Below, piece by piece: positions 35,369-44,840 of a stretch of DNA of 62,788 nt. The stretch comes from Clostridia bacterium (GTDB taxonomy: Bacteria > Bacillota > Clostridia > Oscillospirales > Acutalibacteraceae): the NCBI GenBank assembly GCA_017431035.1, contig JAFRLW010000032.1:1-62788 (forward strand). Direction: 5' to 3'. A model generated the notes under the pieces. The model saw nothing but the letters and a program-made list of their open reading frames with translations. It was not told the DNA's origin and did not search any database. How positions within the stretch are numbered: position 1 is the first letter of the stretch; each line of letters begins with the position of its first letter. A program made the translations under genes and the position numbers.

Positions 35369-36472
35369 TTAAACATTAAAGCGGAAAAGAACAATATCTC
35401 CGTCGTGCATAACGTACTCTTTTCCCTCGCTTCTTATAAGACCTAACTCTTTTGCTTTTACCATATTTCCGTCGCATTTGTTTATGAAATCGTCAAATGC
35501 GATAACCTCCGCACGAATAAATCCACGCTCAAAATCGCTGTGTATTTTTCCGGCGGCCTGCGGCGCCTTTGTGCCTTTTTTAATGGTCCAGGCTCTGACT
35601 TCGGGCTTTCCTGCCGTGAGGTAGGAGATAAGGCCCAAAAGGGAATAGCAGGACTTTATCATCCTGTCAAGTCCCGAACGCTCAAGTCCCAAGTCCTCAA
35701 GAAACATCATTTTTTCTTCCTGCGGCATATCGGCAAGTTGTTCTTCAAGGGCGGCGCAAATGGGTAAAATCTCCGCTTTTTCACGTGCGGCAAGTTCTTT
35801 AACTTTTTGGTAGTTTGCGCAGTTGTCAATTCCGCCTTTGAAATCTTCTTCGCTCAAATTACAGGCGTATATAATCGGCTTTGCTGAGAGAAGAGAGGTC
35901 GTATCTATTACCATTTGTTCGGTATCGTTTGTTATTTCAATACTTCTTGCAGGTTGTCCTTCGTCAAGGTGAGCAATAAGCCTTTTCAGGAAATCAACCT
36001 CAGTTTGCATTGATTTATCGCCTTTCAGCGCTTTGCTCGCTTTGTCAAGACGTCTGGTGGCAATTTCAATATCGGAAAAAATAAGTTCAAGGTTTATGGT
36101 TTCGATATCTCTTATCGGGTCTACCGAGCCTTCAACGTGTATTATATCGTTGCTCTCAAAACAACGTACAACGTGAACAACTGCGTCAACCTCACGTATA
36201 TTGCTTAAAAACTTATTACCGAGTCCTTCTCCCTTTGAGGCGCCCTTTACAAGACCTGCAATATCAACAAACTCTATTGTAGCGGGGGTAAACTTGTCGG
36301 GGTTATATATCTCGGCTAATTTTTCAAGCCTTTCATCGGGAACACTCACCATACCCACGTTTGGCTCTATAGTACAAAAGGGGTAGTTGGCGGCGCCTGC
36401 ACCCGCATTGGTTATGGCGTTAAATAAAGTAGATTTGCCGACGTTCGGCAGTCCTACAAATCCAAGTTTCAC
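35369..36472 (-). CDS. ychF: Obg-like redox-responsive ATPase YchF
   Basis: A 367-residue TRAFAC GTPase-class ATPase (OLA1/YchF). G1 is [12 protein letters not shown]2/G3 are in [13 protein letters not shown] and [16 protein letters not shown], and the NKxE-equivalent is NLSEED, which is why the family prefers ATP. A coiled helical insert is followed by a TGS-like C-terminal domain ending [16 protein letters not shown]. The start is GTG 36472 with AAAGG upstream. It binds ribosomes and affects stress responses. It is the first gene of the run to 31004. Confidence 0.95.
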   Translation of the reverse strand: MKLGFVGLPNVGKSTLFNAITNAGAGAANYPFCTIEPNVGMVSVPDERLEKLAEIYNPDKFTPATIEFVDIAGLVKGASKGEGLGNKFLSNIREVDAVVHVVRCFESNDIIHVEGSVDPIRDIETINLELIFSDIEIATRRLDKASKALKGDKSMQTEVDFLKRLIAHLDEGQPARSIEITNDTEQMVIDTTSLLSAKPIIYACNLSEEDFKGGIDNCANYQKVKELAAREKAEILPICAALEEQLADMPQEEKMMFLEDLGLERSGLDRMIKSCYSLLGLISYLTAGKPEVRAWTIKKGTKAPQAAGKIHSDFERGFIRAEVIAFDDFINKCDGNMVKAKELGLIRSEGKEYVMHDGDIVLFRFNV

Positions 36473-36507
36473 AAATAATCAACCTTTCCGGATAACATTA
36501 CATACTA

Positions 36508-36536
36508 ATTATATAAAAAATTATAGATTTTTACAA
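36508..36536 (-). promoter_or_regulatory. Sigma-A promoter for ychF-alr-glpK run
   Basis: On the - strand TTGTAA (36536-36531), a 17-base spacer and TATAAT (36513-36508) sit about 36 bases before the ychF start. Confidence 0.6.
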
Positions 36537-36544
36537 GAAAAATG

Positions 36545-36573
36545 TTTCAAAATCCTAATGTTTATAGTATAAT
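36545..36573 (+). promoter_or_regulatory. Sigma-A promoter for hprK-murB-rapZ-whiA
   Basis: TTTCAA (36545-36550), a 17-base spacer and TATAAT (36568-36573) lie 33 bases before the hprK ATG, back-to-back with the ychF promoter. Confidence 0.55.
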
Positions 36574-36606
36574 ATTATAAAATAATAAAGTTAGGGAAGA
36601 AAAAAT

Positions 36607-37578
36607 ATGAAAACTAATTTTGAAATACCACTCGCTTCCATAATAAAAGAATACACACTTGAAACGATTTACACCCCGACAAATCCTGAAAAATTATTTA
36701 TCAAAAAGTCGGATATCAACAGGCCGGGACTTGTGCTTTCGGGCTTCTTTGACCACTTTGATAACGAACGCATACAGATTATGGGTATCGCCGAAGTGAG
36801 TTATCTGAAAAATCTTGATAAAAAAACGGCAAGAGAGAGGCTTTTTAACTTTTTTGAGAAAAGACCGCCTGCCGTTATAGTTGCAAGGGATTTAGAGATA
36901 GAGGACTTTTACACCGAAGCGGCAGAGAAGTATGCCGTACCTCTTTTCAGAACAAAAGAGACCACCTCAAACTTCTCCTCTTCTTTGATATCTTATCTTA
37001 ACTTACATTTGGCGCCCCGTACCACTCAACACGGAGTTCTTGTAGAGGTTTACGGTGAAGGTATTTTACTCCTTGGCGAAAGCGGCGTAGGTAAAAGCGA
37101 AACGGCGATAGAACTTGTAAAAAGAGGACACCGTCTTATAGCCGATGATGCGGTTGAAATCAGGCGTGTTTCCGATAAATCGCTTGTCGGTACCGCACCC
37201 GAGAACATACGTCACTTTATAGAACTAAGAGGTATCGGTATAATAAACGTCAGTCGTATATTCGGTGCAGGCGCAGTAAAACTAACCGAAAAAATCGACC
37301 TTGTAATAAATATTGAACAATGGGATACAAATAAGGTTTACGACCGTATGGGTATTGATGAGGAAACCACCGAAATACTCGGCAACAAAGTTCCCGCCCT
37401 TACTATCCCGGTAAAACCCGGTCGAAATCTTGCTATTATAATAGAGGTTGCGGCTATGAACAGCCGTCAAAAGAAAATGGGTTATAACGCCGCCGAAGAC
37501 CTGCTTAAAAGGCTCGGTATGGGTGATGATTTTAATGAGGTTATCGAGAACAACGAAAAACCCATTGAACCTTTTTAA
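36607..37578 (+). CDS. hprK: HPr kinase/phosphorylase
   Basis: A 323-residue bifunctional enzyme that phosphorylates and dephosphorylates Ser46 of HPr, the master switch for carbon catabolite control in Firmicutes. The N-terminal domain is typical. The P-loop is LLGESGVGKSETAIELVKRG (about residues 156-175), followed by LIADDAVEI and the HprK signature ELRGIGIINVSRIFGAGAV. Its presence implies CcpA-type regulation of the sugar genes in this genome, though I found no convincing cre site in the window. It leads a run with murB, rapZ and whiA. Confidence 0.95.
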   Translation: MKTNFEIPLASIIKEYTLETIYTPTNPEKLFIKKSDINRPGLVLSGFFDHFDNERIQIMGIAEVSYLKNLDKKTARERLFNFFEKRPPAVIVARDLEIEDFYTEAAEKYAVPLFRTKETTSNFSSSLISYLNLHLAPRTTQHGVLVEVYGEGILLLGESGVGKSETAIELVKRGHRLIADDAVEIRRVSDKSLVGTAPENIRHFIELRGIGIINVSRIFGAGAVKLTEKIDLVINIEQWDTNKVYDRMGIDEETTEILGNKVPALTIPVKPGRNLAIIIEVAAMNSRQKKMGYNAAEDLLKRLGMGDDFNEVIENNEKPIEPF

Positions 37579-37592
37579 CAGTTGGTGAAAAT

Positions 37593-38495
37593 ATGCAACT
37601 TGATTTATTCAAAAAAAGTCTTAATAATAACGGCGTTCCCTTTAGCGAAAAGGAAGTTATGAAAAACCACACCACCTTCAAAATAGGCGGAAAAGCGGAT
37701 ATATTCGTTTCCCCAAAAGATGAAGAACAGTTGATTTTTACCCTTAAATCCGCTAAGGAGACATCAGTTCCCGCCTTTATTTTAGGCAACGGCTCAAACC
37801 TGCTTGTATCAGATGAGGGAATAGCCGGTGCGGTGATTGATATGACCTCGCTTTGCGGTATAAAGGTTATATCAAACGAGATTATATCGGGCGCCGGAGA
37901 AAGCCTTCGAAAACTTTGCCTTGCGGCAAGGGATAATTCTCTTTCGGGGCTTGAGTTTGCCTATGGAATACCGGGAACGGTCGGCGGCGCTATGTATATG
38001 AACGCCGGCGCCTACGGCGGAGAAATGGCGGATGTGACCGTCAGCGCCGTTTGCCTTGATAAAGATTATAACCGCTTTGAAATACCGATTGAAAAAATGG
38101 AACTATCCTATAGAAACAGCGTTTTCAAAACGGCGGGATATATCGTTTTATCGGTCAGGTTTAGGCTGAAAAAAGGCGATAAAGACGAAATAAACGAAGT
38201 TATGAAAGATATTTTCAAAAGGCGTACAGATAAGCAACCGCTTGATTTCCCGAGTGCGGGAAGCACTTTTAAGCGCCCCGTTGGCAACTATGCCGGCACA
38301 CTTATAGAAAAGGCAGGGCTAAAGGGAAAATCGGTCGGCGGCGCTATGGTCAGCGAAAAACACGCCGGATTTATCATAAACTATGATAACGCCACGGCAA
38401 AAGATGTTAAAAGCCTTATAAAAAAGGTTAAAGATACTGTTTACGAGCAAAGCGGCATAAACCTCGCTGAAGAGGTAATTTTTGTAGGAAGGTAA
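37593..38495 (+). CDS. murB: UDP-N-acetylenolpyruvoylglucosamine reductase
   Basis: A 300-residue FAD enzyme making UDP-MurNAc for peptidoglycan. Motifs are HTTFKIGGKADIFV, LGNGSNLLVSDEGI, YGIPGTVGGAMYMNAGAYGG, LSYRNSVF (Ser/Arg region), PSAGSTFKRP and VSEKHAGFIIN. It lacks the extra loop of the E. coli enzyme, so it is a type II MurB, as in other Firmicutes. It lies 14 bases after hprK. Confidence 0.95.
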   Translation: MQLDLFKKSLNNNGVPFSEKEVMKNHTTFKIGGKADIFVSPKDEEQLIFTLKSAKETSVPAFILGNGSNLLVSDEGIAGAVIDMTSLCGIKVISNEIISGAGESLRKLCLAARDNSLSGLEFAYGIPGTVGGAMYMNAGAYGGEMADVTVSAVCLDKDYNRFEIPIEKMELSYRNSVFKTAGYIVLSVRFRLKKGDKDEINEVMKDIFKRRTDKQPLDFPSAGSTFKRPVGNYAGTLIEKAGLKGKSVGGAMVSEKHAGFIINYDNATAKDVKSLIKKVKDTVYEQSGINLAEEVIFVGR

Positions 38496-38501
38496 CGTGT
38501 A

Positions 38502-39362
38502 ATGGAACTTTTAATTGTAACGGGAATGTCCGGCGCCGGAAAATCTCAGGCGGCAAACTTTTTAGAGGATATGGGGTATTATTGCGTTGATAATATACCG
38601 CCCGCTATAATACCGTCGTTTGTGGATTTTTCAATGCACGGTTCGGAAGATATGATGCGTCTTGCCATTGTCACGGATATAAGAGGCGGCGAGATGTTCA
38701 ACGATATGCCTAAAATACTTGAATCGCTTAAAAACAACAATGTCGATTTCAAAATCCTTTTCCTTGACGCACCCGACGATATACTTGTCAGAAGATTTAA
38801 GGAAAACAGGCGTAAACACCCACTTTGCGAGAGAAGCGATATTTCCATAACCGAGGCGGTTGAGGTTGAAAGAGGAAGACTTGTTGATATAAGAAAAGCC
38901 GCCGATTACGTTGTTGATACCGGCTCACTTTCAACAGCAGACCTCAAGAATCATTTGACAGCCTTGTTCTTATCTGAGGGAAAAAAGGGTATGAGCGTTA
39001 TTTGCCGTTCTTTCGGATTTAAGTACGGCATAGATGCCGACGCCGATATAGTTATCGACGTCAGGTGCCTGAGAAACCCTTTTTATGTTTCGTCGCTTAA
39101 GAATAAAACCGGCGTTGATACTGAGGTTTCCGATTACGTAATGGATAGCAAAGAGAGTAAAGAGTTTGCAAAAAGACTTTTTGATTTTATCGATTATTCT
39201 CTAAATCTTTACGTTAATGAGGGCAAAAGTCAACTTGTTGTTTCTTTCGGTTGCACCGGCGGAAAACACCGTTCGGTAACCTTTGCCGAAATGCTTTATA
39301 AACATATTACCGAAAAAGGTTTTAAGGGAACAGTAATACACAGAGATATGAATAAAAAATAA
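38502..39362 (+). CDS. rapZ: RNase adapter/nucleotide-binding protein RapZ
   Basis: A 286-residue RapZ (YvcJ) protein with an N-terminal P-loop (GMSGAGKSQAANFLED), FLDAPDDILVRRFKENRRKHPL, and a C-terminal domain with SFGFKYGIDADADIVIDVR, NPFYV and SFGCTGGKHRSVTFAEML. In Firmicutes it hydrolyses nucleotides and is linked to competence and cell-wall amino-sugar control. It is followed 9 bases later by whiA. The yvcK gene normally found between these two is absent here. Confidence 0.95.
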   Translation: MELLIVTGMSGAGKSQAANFLEDMGYYCVDNIPPAIIPSFVDFSMHGSEDMMRLAIVTDIRGGEMFNDMPKILESLKNNNVDFKILFLDAPDDILVRRFKENRRKHPLCERSDISITEAVEVERGRLVDIRKAADYVVDTGSLSTADLKNHLTALFLSEGKKGMSVICRSFGFKYGIDADADIVIDVRCLRNPFYVSSLKNKTGVDTEVSDYVMDSKESKEFAKRLFDFIDYSLNLYVNEGKSQLVVSFGCTGGKHRSVTFAEMLYKHITEKGFKGTVIHRDMNKK

Positions 39363-39371
39363 GGGAAAAAT

Positions 39372-40271
39372 ATGTCTTTTTGTTATGATATCAAAAATGA
39401 AATAGGCTCTATAAAGCCAAACCCTTGTTGCAAATTGCCGCTGACCTACGGCTTTTTGCTTTTTAGTCGTGCCTTTTCGTCTGAAAAGATATCAATGCAA
39501 ACCGAAAATGAGACCGCTGCCAAACTTTATGCAAAACTGCTTAAAGAGTGTTATAATGCCGAAACAAAAATAGAAGTCGGCGGCAAAAAAAAGCCAACCT
39601 ATCGTGCTTTTGTGCCTGATTTTTCGGACAGGCTTAAAATACTTGCTTCGGTGGATTTTGGCATAGCTAAGGGAAAAATCAACTATGACTGCTTTGAAAG
39701 AGAGTGCTGCGAGGCTTGTTTTATAAGGGGCGCTTTTTTGGCTTGCGGACAAATTGTCGACCCCGAAAAAGGGTATAGAGCGGATTTTTCGGTCAGGGAT
39801 AAATCTCTTGCCGAAGAATTGCAGGCTTTTCTTGATAAGAACTTTGTCAAAGCCAACGTTGCCAAGAGAGGAAACGGCTTTACGGTTTACATAAAACAGC
39901 GTGAAATGATTATAAATCTATTAACCCTTATGGGCGCCTCGTCAAGAAGTCTTGACCTTATCGAAACAACTATGATGAGGGATGTTAAAAACAACACCAA
40001 CCGTGCAAGAAACTGCGACAGTGCGAATATCAGAAAAGCAGTCAGCGCTTCGGTAAGGCAGAGAAAAGCAATAGAATATCTTATAAAAAAAGACGTTTTT
40101 TATTCTTTGCCGAAAGAACTTGTTTCGGCAGGGGAGTTAAGGCTTAAATACCCTATAGAGCCGTTAAGCGAACTTTGTAAAAACACCGATGAAGATATAT
40201 CCGTTTCGGGACTAAACCATAGGTTCAAACGTATAGAGGATATTTATTTGAAACTTTCAAAAGGAAAATAA
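39372..40271 (+). CDS. whiA: WhiA-family DNA-binding protein
   Basis: A 299-residue protein with the WhiA layout: N-terminal SFCYDIKNEIGSI, a LAGLIDADG-like central part (CCEACFIRGAFLACGQIVDPEKGYRADF) and a C-terminal helix-turn-helix region (RARNCDSANIRKAVSASVRQRKAIEYL, then SELCKNTDEDISVSGLNHRFKRI). In Gram-positives it affects cell division and chromosome segregation. The start follows AAGGGAAA. Confidence 0.93.
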   Translation: MSFCYDIKNEIGSIKPNPCCKLPLTYGFLLFSRAFSSEKISMQTENETAAKLYAKLLKECYNAETKIEVGGKKKPTYRAFVPDFSDRLKILASVDFGIAKGKINYDCFERECCEACFIRGAFLACGQIVDPEKGYRADFSVRDKSLAEELQAFLDKNFVKANVAKRGNGFTVYIKQREMIINLLTLMGASSRSLDLIETTMMRDVKNNTNRARNCDSANIRKAVSASVRQRKAIEYLIKKDVFYSLPKELVSAGELRLKYPIEPLSELCKNTDEDISVSGLNHRFKRIEDIYLKLSKGK

Positions 40272-40311
40272 AATCAAAAGAAATATATATATATATAAAG
40301 AGGTGATTAGT

Positions 40312-43300
40312 TTGAGTTTTGCACATTTGCATTTGCATACCCAGTATAGTTTGCTTGACGGGTGCTGTCGTATTGATCCGCTAATGGAAGCGGTCAAAAA
40401 AAGCGGACAAACGGCAGTAGCCATAACCGACCACGGCGTAATGTACGGCGCTATCGATTTTTATAAATCGGCGCTAAATCACGGAATAAAACCTATTATC
40501 GGGTGCGAGGTTTATGTTGCGCCGAGAAGCCGTTTTGAAAAAGAAAAGGCGCTTGACTCAAACTATAGTCACTTAATACTGCTTTGCGAGAATAACAAAG
40601 GCTATCAAAACCTTATAAAACTTGTGTCTTTAGGCTTTACCGAAGGCTTTTATTCTAAACCCCGTGTAGATAGGGAAATACTAGAAAAATACAGTGAGGG
40701 GCTTATTGCCCTTTCCGCCTGCCTTGCCGGTGAAATACCGAAAGCGCTGACCTTGGGTGACTATGAGTCGGCTAAAGAAACGGCGCTTTGGTACAAAAAC
40801 CTATTCGGCAAAGATAACTATTTTATAGAACTTCAAAACCACGGTATAGCCGAACAGCAAAAAATATTGCCGCTATTAAATAAACTCGCAAAAGAACTTG
40901 ACCTTAAAACCGTGGCGACAAATGACGTACACTATATAGAAAAAAGCGACTCTTTTATGCATAAGGTGCTTCTTTGCGTACAAACGGGTACAAAGATAAA
41001 TGAAGATAATCCTATGGAGTTCAAAACAGAGGAGTTTTACCTGAAAAGTGAAGAGGAGATGCGAAAGGCTTTTCCCGAATATTCGGAAGCGATAGAGAAT
41101 ACCGCTTTAATTGCCGATAGGTGCAATGTTACTATAGAGTTCGGTAAAACAAAACTGCCTTATTTTGATACCGGCGGCGTAGACCACTATGAATATTTCA
41201 GAAATAAATGTTATGAGGGCATATACCGAATATACGGCGAAAACCCCGACCAAAAGATAATTGACCGACTCGAATATGAACTGACAGTTATCAACAAAAT
41301 GGGATACGTTGATTATTATCTTATCGTATGGGATTTTGTAAACTACGCCAAAACCCACAATATACCGGTAGGTCCGGGCAGAGGCTCGGGGGCAGGAAGC
41401 CTTGCCGCCTATACTATAGGTATAACGGGTATTGACCCGCTAAAATATGACCTCTTTTTTGAGCGTTTTCTAAATCCTGAGCGTGTTTCTATGCCCGACT
41501 TTGATATTGACTTTTGCTATGTAAACAGGCAAAAGGTAATTGACTATGTTATAGAAAAATACAAAAGTGACCACGTGGCTCAAATAGTGACCTTCGGTAC
41601 TATGAAAGCGAGAGGCGCCGTGCGTGACGTGGGCAGGGCTATGGATATACCGTATGGCGTTTGTGATAAGGTTGCAAAACTTATACCTCAAACCCTTGAT
41701 ATGACCATAGAAACCGCCCTTAATACCTCGGTTGAACTGAAAAATCTATATGATACTGACCCTGCTATAAAAGACCTGCTTGATATGGCGATAAAGGTTG
41801 AAGGTATGCCGAGACACGCCTCCACCCATGCGGCAGGCGTTGTGATTTCCGACCGCCCCGTCAGCGATTATGTACCTCTTGCAACAAACGACGATGCCAT
41901 AGTCACCCAGTATACCATGACAACCATTGAGCAGTTAGGACTACTCAAAATGGACTTTTTGGGACTAAGGACGCTCACGGTAATAAAAGATACCGAAGAA
42001 ATGGTGAAAAGGGAAAATCCTGATTTTTTTGCCGATAATATACCGATAGATGATAAAGAAACCTATGAGATGATGTCAGAAGGCGCAACTGAGGGCGTGT
42101 TCCAGTTCGAATCTGAGGGTATGAAAAATGTTTTAAGACGGCTTAAACCCGAAAAGTTAGAGGACCTTATCGCCGTTATTTCCCTCTATCGTCCCGGTCC
42201 TATGGAGTCTATTGATACTTATATCGAAAACAGGCACAATCCTCAAAACATAAAGTACGCCACACCGCTTTTAGAGCCTATCTTAAAGGTTACTTACGGG
42301 TGTATTGTATATCAAGAGCAGGTTATGCAGATATGCCGCTCGGTTGCGGGATATTCGCTCGGCCGTGCGGATATTGTGCGCCGTGCTATGTCAAAAAAGA
42401 AACACGACGTAATGAAAAAAGAACGCTCCGCCTTTATTTATGGTGAAAAGGATGAAAACGGCAATGTTATTTGTGACGGCGCTATAGCAAGGGGAGTAGA
42501 CGAAAAAACGGCAAGTGACCTTTTTGACCGCTTGACCGCTTTCAGTTCTTACGCTTTCAATAAATCTCACGCCGCCGCATACGCCCTTGTGTCATACAGA
42601 ACAGCGTATCTTAAACGCCACTATAAATCGGAGTTTTTTGCGGCTATGCTGACAAGCGTTCTCGACTCGGCTACCCAAATATCAAAATATACGGCGGAGT
42701 GCAGAAAACTCGGTATAAACATTTTGCCGCCCGATATAAATGAGTCAAATGAAAACTTTACCGCTACAAAGGACGGTATCAGATTTGGACTGCTCGGCAT
42801 TAAAAATCTCGGCAGAAATACTATAAACAGTATTATAGAAAACCGAAAATCCGGCGGAAAATACACCACCCTTTATGATTTTTGCAAACGTAACTGGGGC
42901 AGAGATTTTAACCGCCGTGCCTTTGAAGGTCTTGCAAAAAGCGGCGCTATGGACAGCCTTGCCGATAATCGCCGGCAAATGCTCTTTGCTATGGAGGGGT
43001 TGTTTAACGCCGTTGAAAGAGAAAAACGCATAACGGGAGAGGGGCAACTCGGTCTTTTCGGCGACGTATCGGAAGAGTACGAACTGCCAAAAGCCCCCGA
43101 TATGCCCGAACTCTTAAAACTTTCTATGGAAAAAGAAGCAACAGGAATGTACCTATCGGGTCATCCGCTTAAAGTATACGAAGGGTATATCAAAAACGGC
43201 GGGTTTACCGATATTATAGATATTTTAAGCGGCAAGCGTCGTGACGGCGACCGTGTGCGTGTTTGCGCCGTTATAGAGTCTGTTAAGGTCAGACAATTAA

Positions 43301-43761
43301 AGAATAAATCGGTTATGGTAAACCTTGTTGTTGAAGATACTACCGGTAAAATAGGCGTCACCGTTTTTGCTTCAGCATACGCTCTTTATCGTGATTTTAT
43401 GACCGAAGATACGGTTATATCACTTTTAGCCAGGGTAAGCGAAAGGGAAGAAAGAGAGACCGAACTTGTACTTGATAAGTGTGAAAAAGTAGGCGAGGAA
43501 GCGGTTAACATAAAACCGAATACAAGGCAAAAAATAAATCCCGGTTTATATATCAGGGTATCTTCGCTTCAAGGGGAAGATTTCAAAGCGGTCTCAAGCG
43601 TTTTAGAGAGCAATAGGGGCGATACGCCCGTCTTTATAAGAACCCTTGATAACGGAAAGATGTTAAAAGCGCCGGAACGCCTTTTTGTATCAGATGATGA
43701 GCAAGTTATAGGCAAAATAACGGAAATTATAGGTATAAATAATGCAAAAATCGTAAAATAA
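40312..43761 (+). CDS. dnaE: DNA polymerase III alpha subunit (DnaE type)
   Basis: A GTG at 40303 overlaps the AGAGGTG site itself. The TTG at 40312 (MSFAHLHLHTQYSLLDG) has correct spacing and gives 1149 residues. The N-terminal PHP domain (HLHLHTQYSLLDGCCRI) is followed by the C-family polymerase core with PDFDIDFCYVNRQ carrying catalytic aspartates near residue 400. Then come GRGSGAGSLAAYTIGITGIDP upstream of that site and RHASTHAAGVVIS after it, HhH repeats, and an OB-fold region (VKVRQLKNKSVMVNLVVED). It lacks the 3'-5' exonuclease insertion of PolC. In Firmicutes DnaE extends lagging-strand primers. The start sits 32-41 bases after whiA, across an (AT)n tract. Confidence 0.95.
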   Translation: MSFAHLHLHTQYSLLDGCCRIDPLMEAVKKSGQTAVAITDHGVMYGAIDFYKSALNHGIKPIIGCEVYVAPRSRFEKEKALDSNYSHLILLCENNKGYQNLIKLVSLGFTEGFYSKPRVDREILEKYSEGLIALSACLAGEIPKALTLGDYESAKETALWYKNLFGKDNYFIELQNHGIAEQQKILPLLNKLAKELDLKTVATNDVHYIEKSDSFMHKVLLCVQTGTKINEDNPMEFKTEEFYLKSEEEMRKAFPEYSEAIENTALIADRCNVTIEFGKTKLPYFDTGGVDHYEYFRNKCYEGIYRIYGENPDQKIIDRLEYELTVINKMGYVDYYLIVWDFVNYAKTHNIPVGPGRGSGAGSLAAYTIGITGIDPLKYDLFFERFLNPERVSMPDFDIDFCYVNRQKVIDYVIEKYKSDHVAQIVTFGTMKARGAVRDVGRAMDIPYGVCDKVAKLIPQTLDMTIETALNTSVELKNLYDTDPAIKDLLDMAIKVEGMPRHASTHAAGVVISDRPVSDYVPLATNDDAIVTQYTMTTIEQLGLLKMDFLGLRTLTVIKDTEEMVKRENPDFFADNIPIDDKETYEMMSEGATEGVFQFESEGMKNVLRRLKPEKLEDLIAVISLYRPGPMESIDTYIENRHNPQNIKYATPLLEPILKVTYGCIVYQEQVMQICRSVAGYSLGRADIVRRAMSKKKHDVMKKERSAFIYGEKDENGNVICDGAIARGVDEKTASDLFDRLTAFSSYAFNKSHAAAYALVSYRTAYLKRHYKSEFFAAMLTSVLDSATQISKYTAECRKLGINILPPDINESNENFTATKDGIRFGLLGIKNLGRNTINSIIENRKSGGKYTTLYDFCKRNWGRDFNRRAFEGLAKSGAMDSLADNRRQMLFAMEGLFNAVEREKRITGEGQLGLFGDVSEEYELPKAPDMPELLKLSMEKEATGMYLSGHPLKVYEGYIKNGGFTDIIDILSGKRRDGDRVRVCAVIESVKVRQLKNKSVMVNLVVEDTTGKIGVTVFASAYALYRDFMTEDTVISLLARVSEREERETELVLDKCEKVGEEAVNIKPNTRQKINPGLYIRVSSLQGEDFKAVSSVLESNRGDTPVFIRTLDNGKMLKAPERLFVSDDEQVIGKITEIIGINNAKIVK

Positions 43762-43767
43762 GCACAG

Positions 43768-43796
43768 TTTACAATGATTTTTGAAAGTATTATAAT
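43768..43796 (+). promoter_or_regulatory. Sigma-A promoter for pfkA
   Basis: TTTACA (43768-43773), a 17-base spacer and a perfect TATAAT (43791-43796) precede the pfkA start by about 38 bases. Confidence 0.7.
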
Positions 43797-43834
43797 ATAA
43801 ATATGCTATTATAGAGTTATGGAGTTGATTAAAA

Positions 43835-44794
43835 GTGAAAACAATAGCTGTACTTACAAGCGGCGGAGATGCGCCGGGTATGAATGCGGCAATTCGTGCC
43901 GTTGTTCGAACTGCAGTTTCTTTAGGTCTTAAAGTTAAAGGAATAAAACACGGATACGACGGTCTTTTGAAAGAGGAGATTATCGACCTCAACGCCCGTT
44001 CCGTATCCGATATCATAAGCCGTGGCGGTACTGTACTTTATACCTCTCGCAGTAAAGAGTTCAAAACCGATGAGGGTGTTAAAAAGGCTGCCGAAATATG
44101 CAAAAAACACGGCATTGAGGGTATTGTTACCATAGGCGGCGACGGTACTTTTATGGGTGCTAAATGCCTATCAGAGCAGGGAATACCCTGCGTTGGCGTT
44201 CCCGCCACCATTGATAACGATATTGCTTCTACCGAGTATACTATAGGTTTTGATACCGCCCTTAATACTGCGGCTGAAATGATTGATAAAATCCGTGACA
44301 CCTCTCAGTCGCACGATCGCTGTTCGGTTGTTGAGGTTATGGGTCACAAAGCCGGTTATATGGCGCTTCAAATCGCTATCGCCGTTGGTGCGGTTGATGT
44401 TTTGGTTCCCGAACTGCCGGTTGACTTGAAAGCTATTATTGAGCATATCAAAACTGTTCGCAAATCAGGAAAAAGCCATTTTATCGTTGTTGTTGCAGAG
44501 GGTGTCGGTGATAGTCACGAAATAGCCCGTATAATTGAACTTGAAACCGGACTTGAGTCAAGGGCAACGGTGCTCGGTCACGTTCAGCGTGGCGGCAGTC
44601 CGACAGTCAGAGACAGAGTCAGAGCCACCCAAATGGGCAGCGCCGCCGTTCATCTTCTTAATAAAGATATCGGCAATAGAGTTATTTCCTATAAGCAAGG
44701 CAAAATCGTTGATTTTGACATTTTTGAAGCGCACGAAATGACCAAAACCTTTGATGACGGTATGGTTGAACTTGCAAAAGAAACCGCTATATAA
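43835..44794 (+). CDS. pfkA: ATP-dependent 6-phosphofructokinase
   Basis: A 319-residue glycolytic enzyme with GTG start and GGAG (43821-43824). Family marks are TSGGDAPGMNAAIRAVVR, IGGDGTFMGA (ATP site), PATIDNDIASTEYTIGFDTA with the catalytic Asp, EVMGHKAGY, and GHVQRGGSPTVRDRV near the allosteric site. The Gly in the ATP loop (GGDGT) indicates ATP, not PPi, use. It is flanked by its own promoter and terminator. Confidence 0.96.
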   Translation: MKTIAVLTSGGDAPGMNAAIRAVVRTAVSLGLKVKGIKHGYDGLLKEEIIDLNARSVSDIISRGGTVLYTSRSKEFKTDEGVKKAAEICKKHGIEGIVTIGGDGTFMGAKCLSEQGIPCVGVPATIDNDIASTEYTIGFDTALNTAAEMIDKIRDTSQSHDRCSVVEVMGHKAGYMALQIAIAVGAVDVLVPELPVDLKAIIEHIKTVRKSGKSHFIVVVAEGVGDSHEIARIIELETGLESRATVLGHVQRGGSPTVRDRVRATQMGSAAVHLLNKDIGNRVISYKQGKIVDFDIFEAHEMTKTFDDGMVELAKETAI

Positions 44795-44807
44795 AAATGT
44801 TAATAAT

Positions 44808-44837
44808 AAAAAGGTACTTCAAACGAAGTACCTTTTT
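44808..44837. terminator. Bidirectional terminator after pfkA
   Basis: A 13-bp perfect stem (AAAAAGGTACTTC 44808-44820, GAAGTACCTTTTT 44825-44837) with loop AAAC lies between convergent pfkA and the D,D-carboxypeptidase. Confidence 0.92.
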
Positions 44838-44840
44838 TCT

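Noticed and set aside
36473-36606. CcpA cre site near hprK or pfkA
   Set aside because: No sequence close to the cre consensus could be supported by eye in the promoter regions checked.
40280-40300. (AT)n tract before dnaE as a phase-variable promoter
   Set aside because: The tract is short, dnaE is essential, and no -10/-35 pair spans it with a sensible spacer. It is noted only as a sequence feature.
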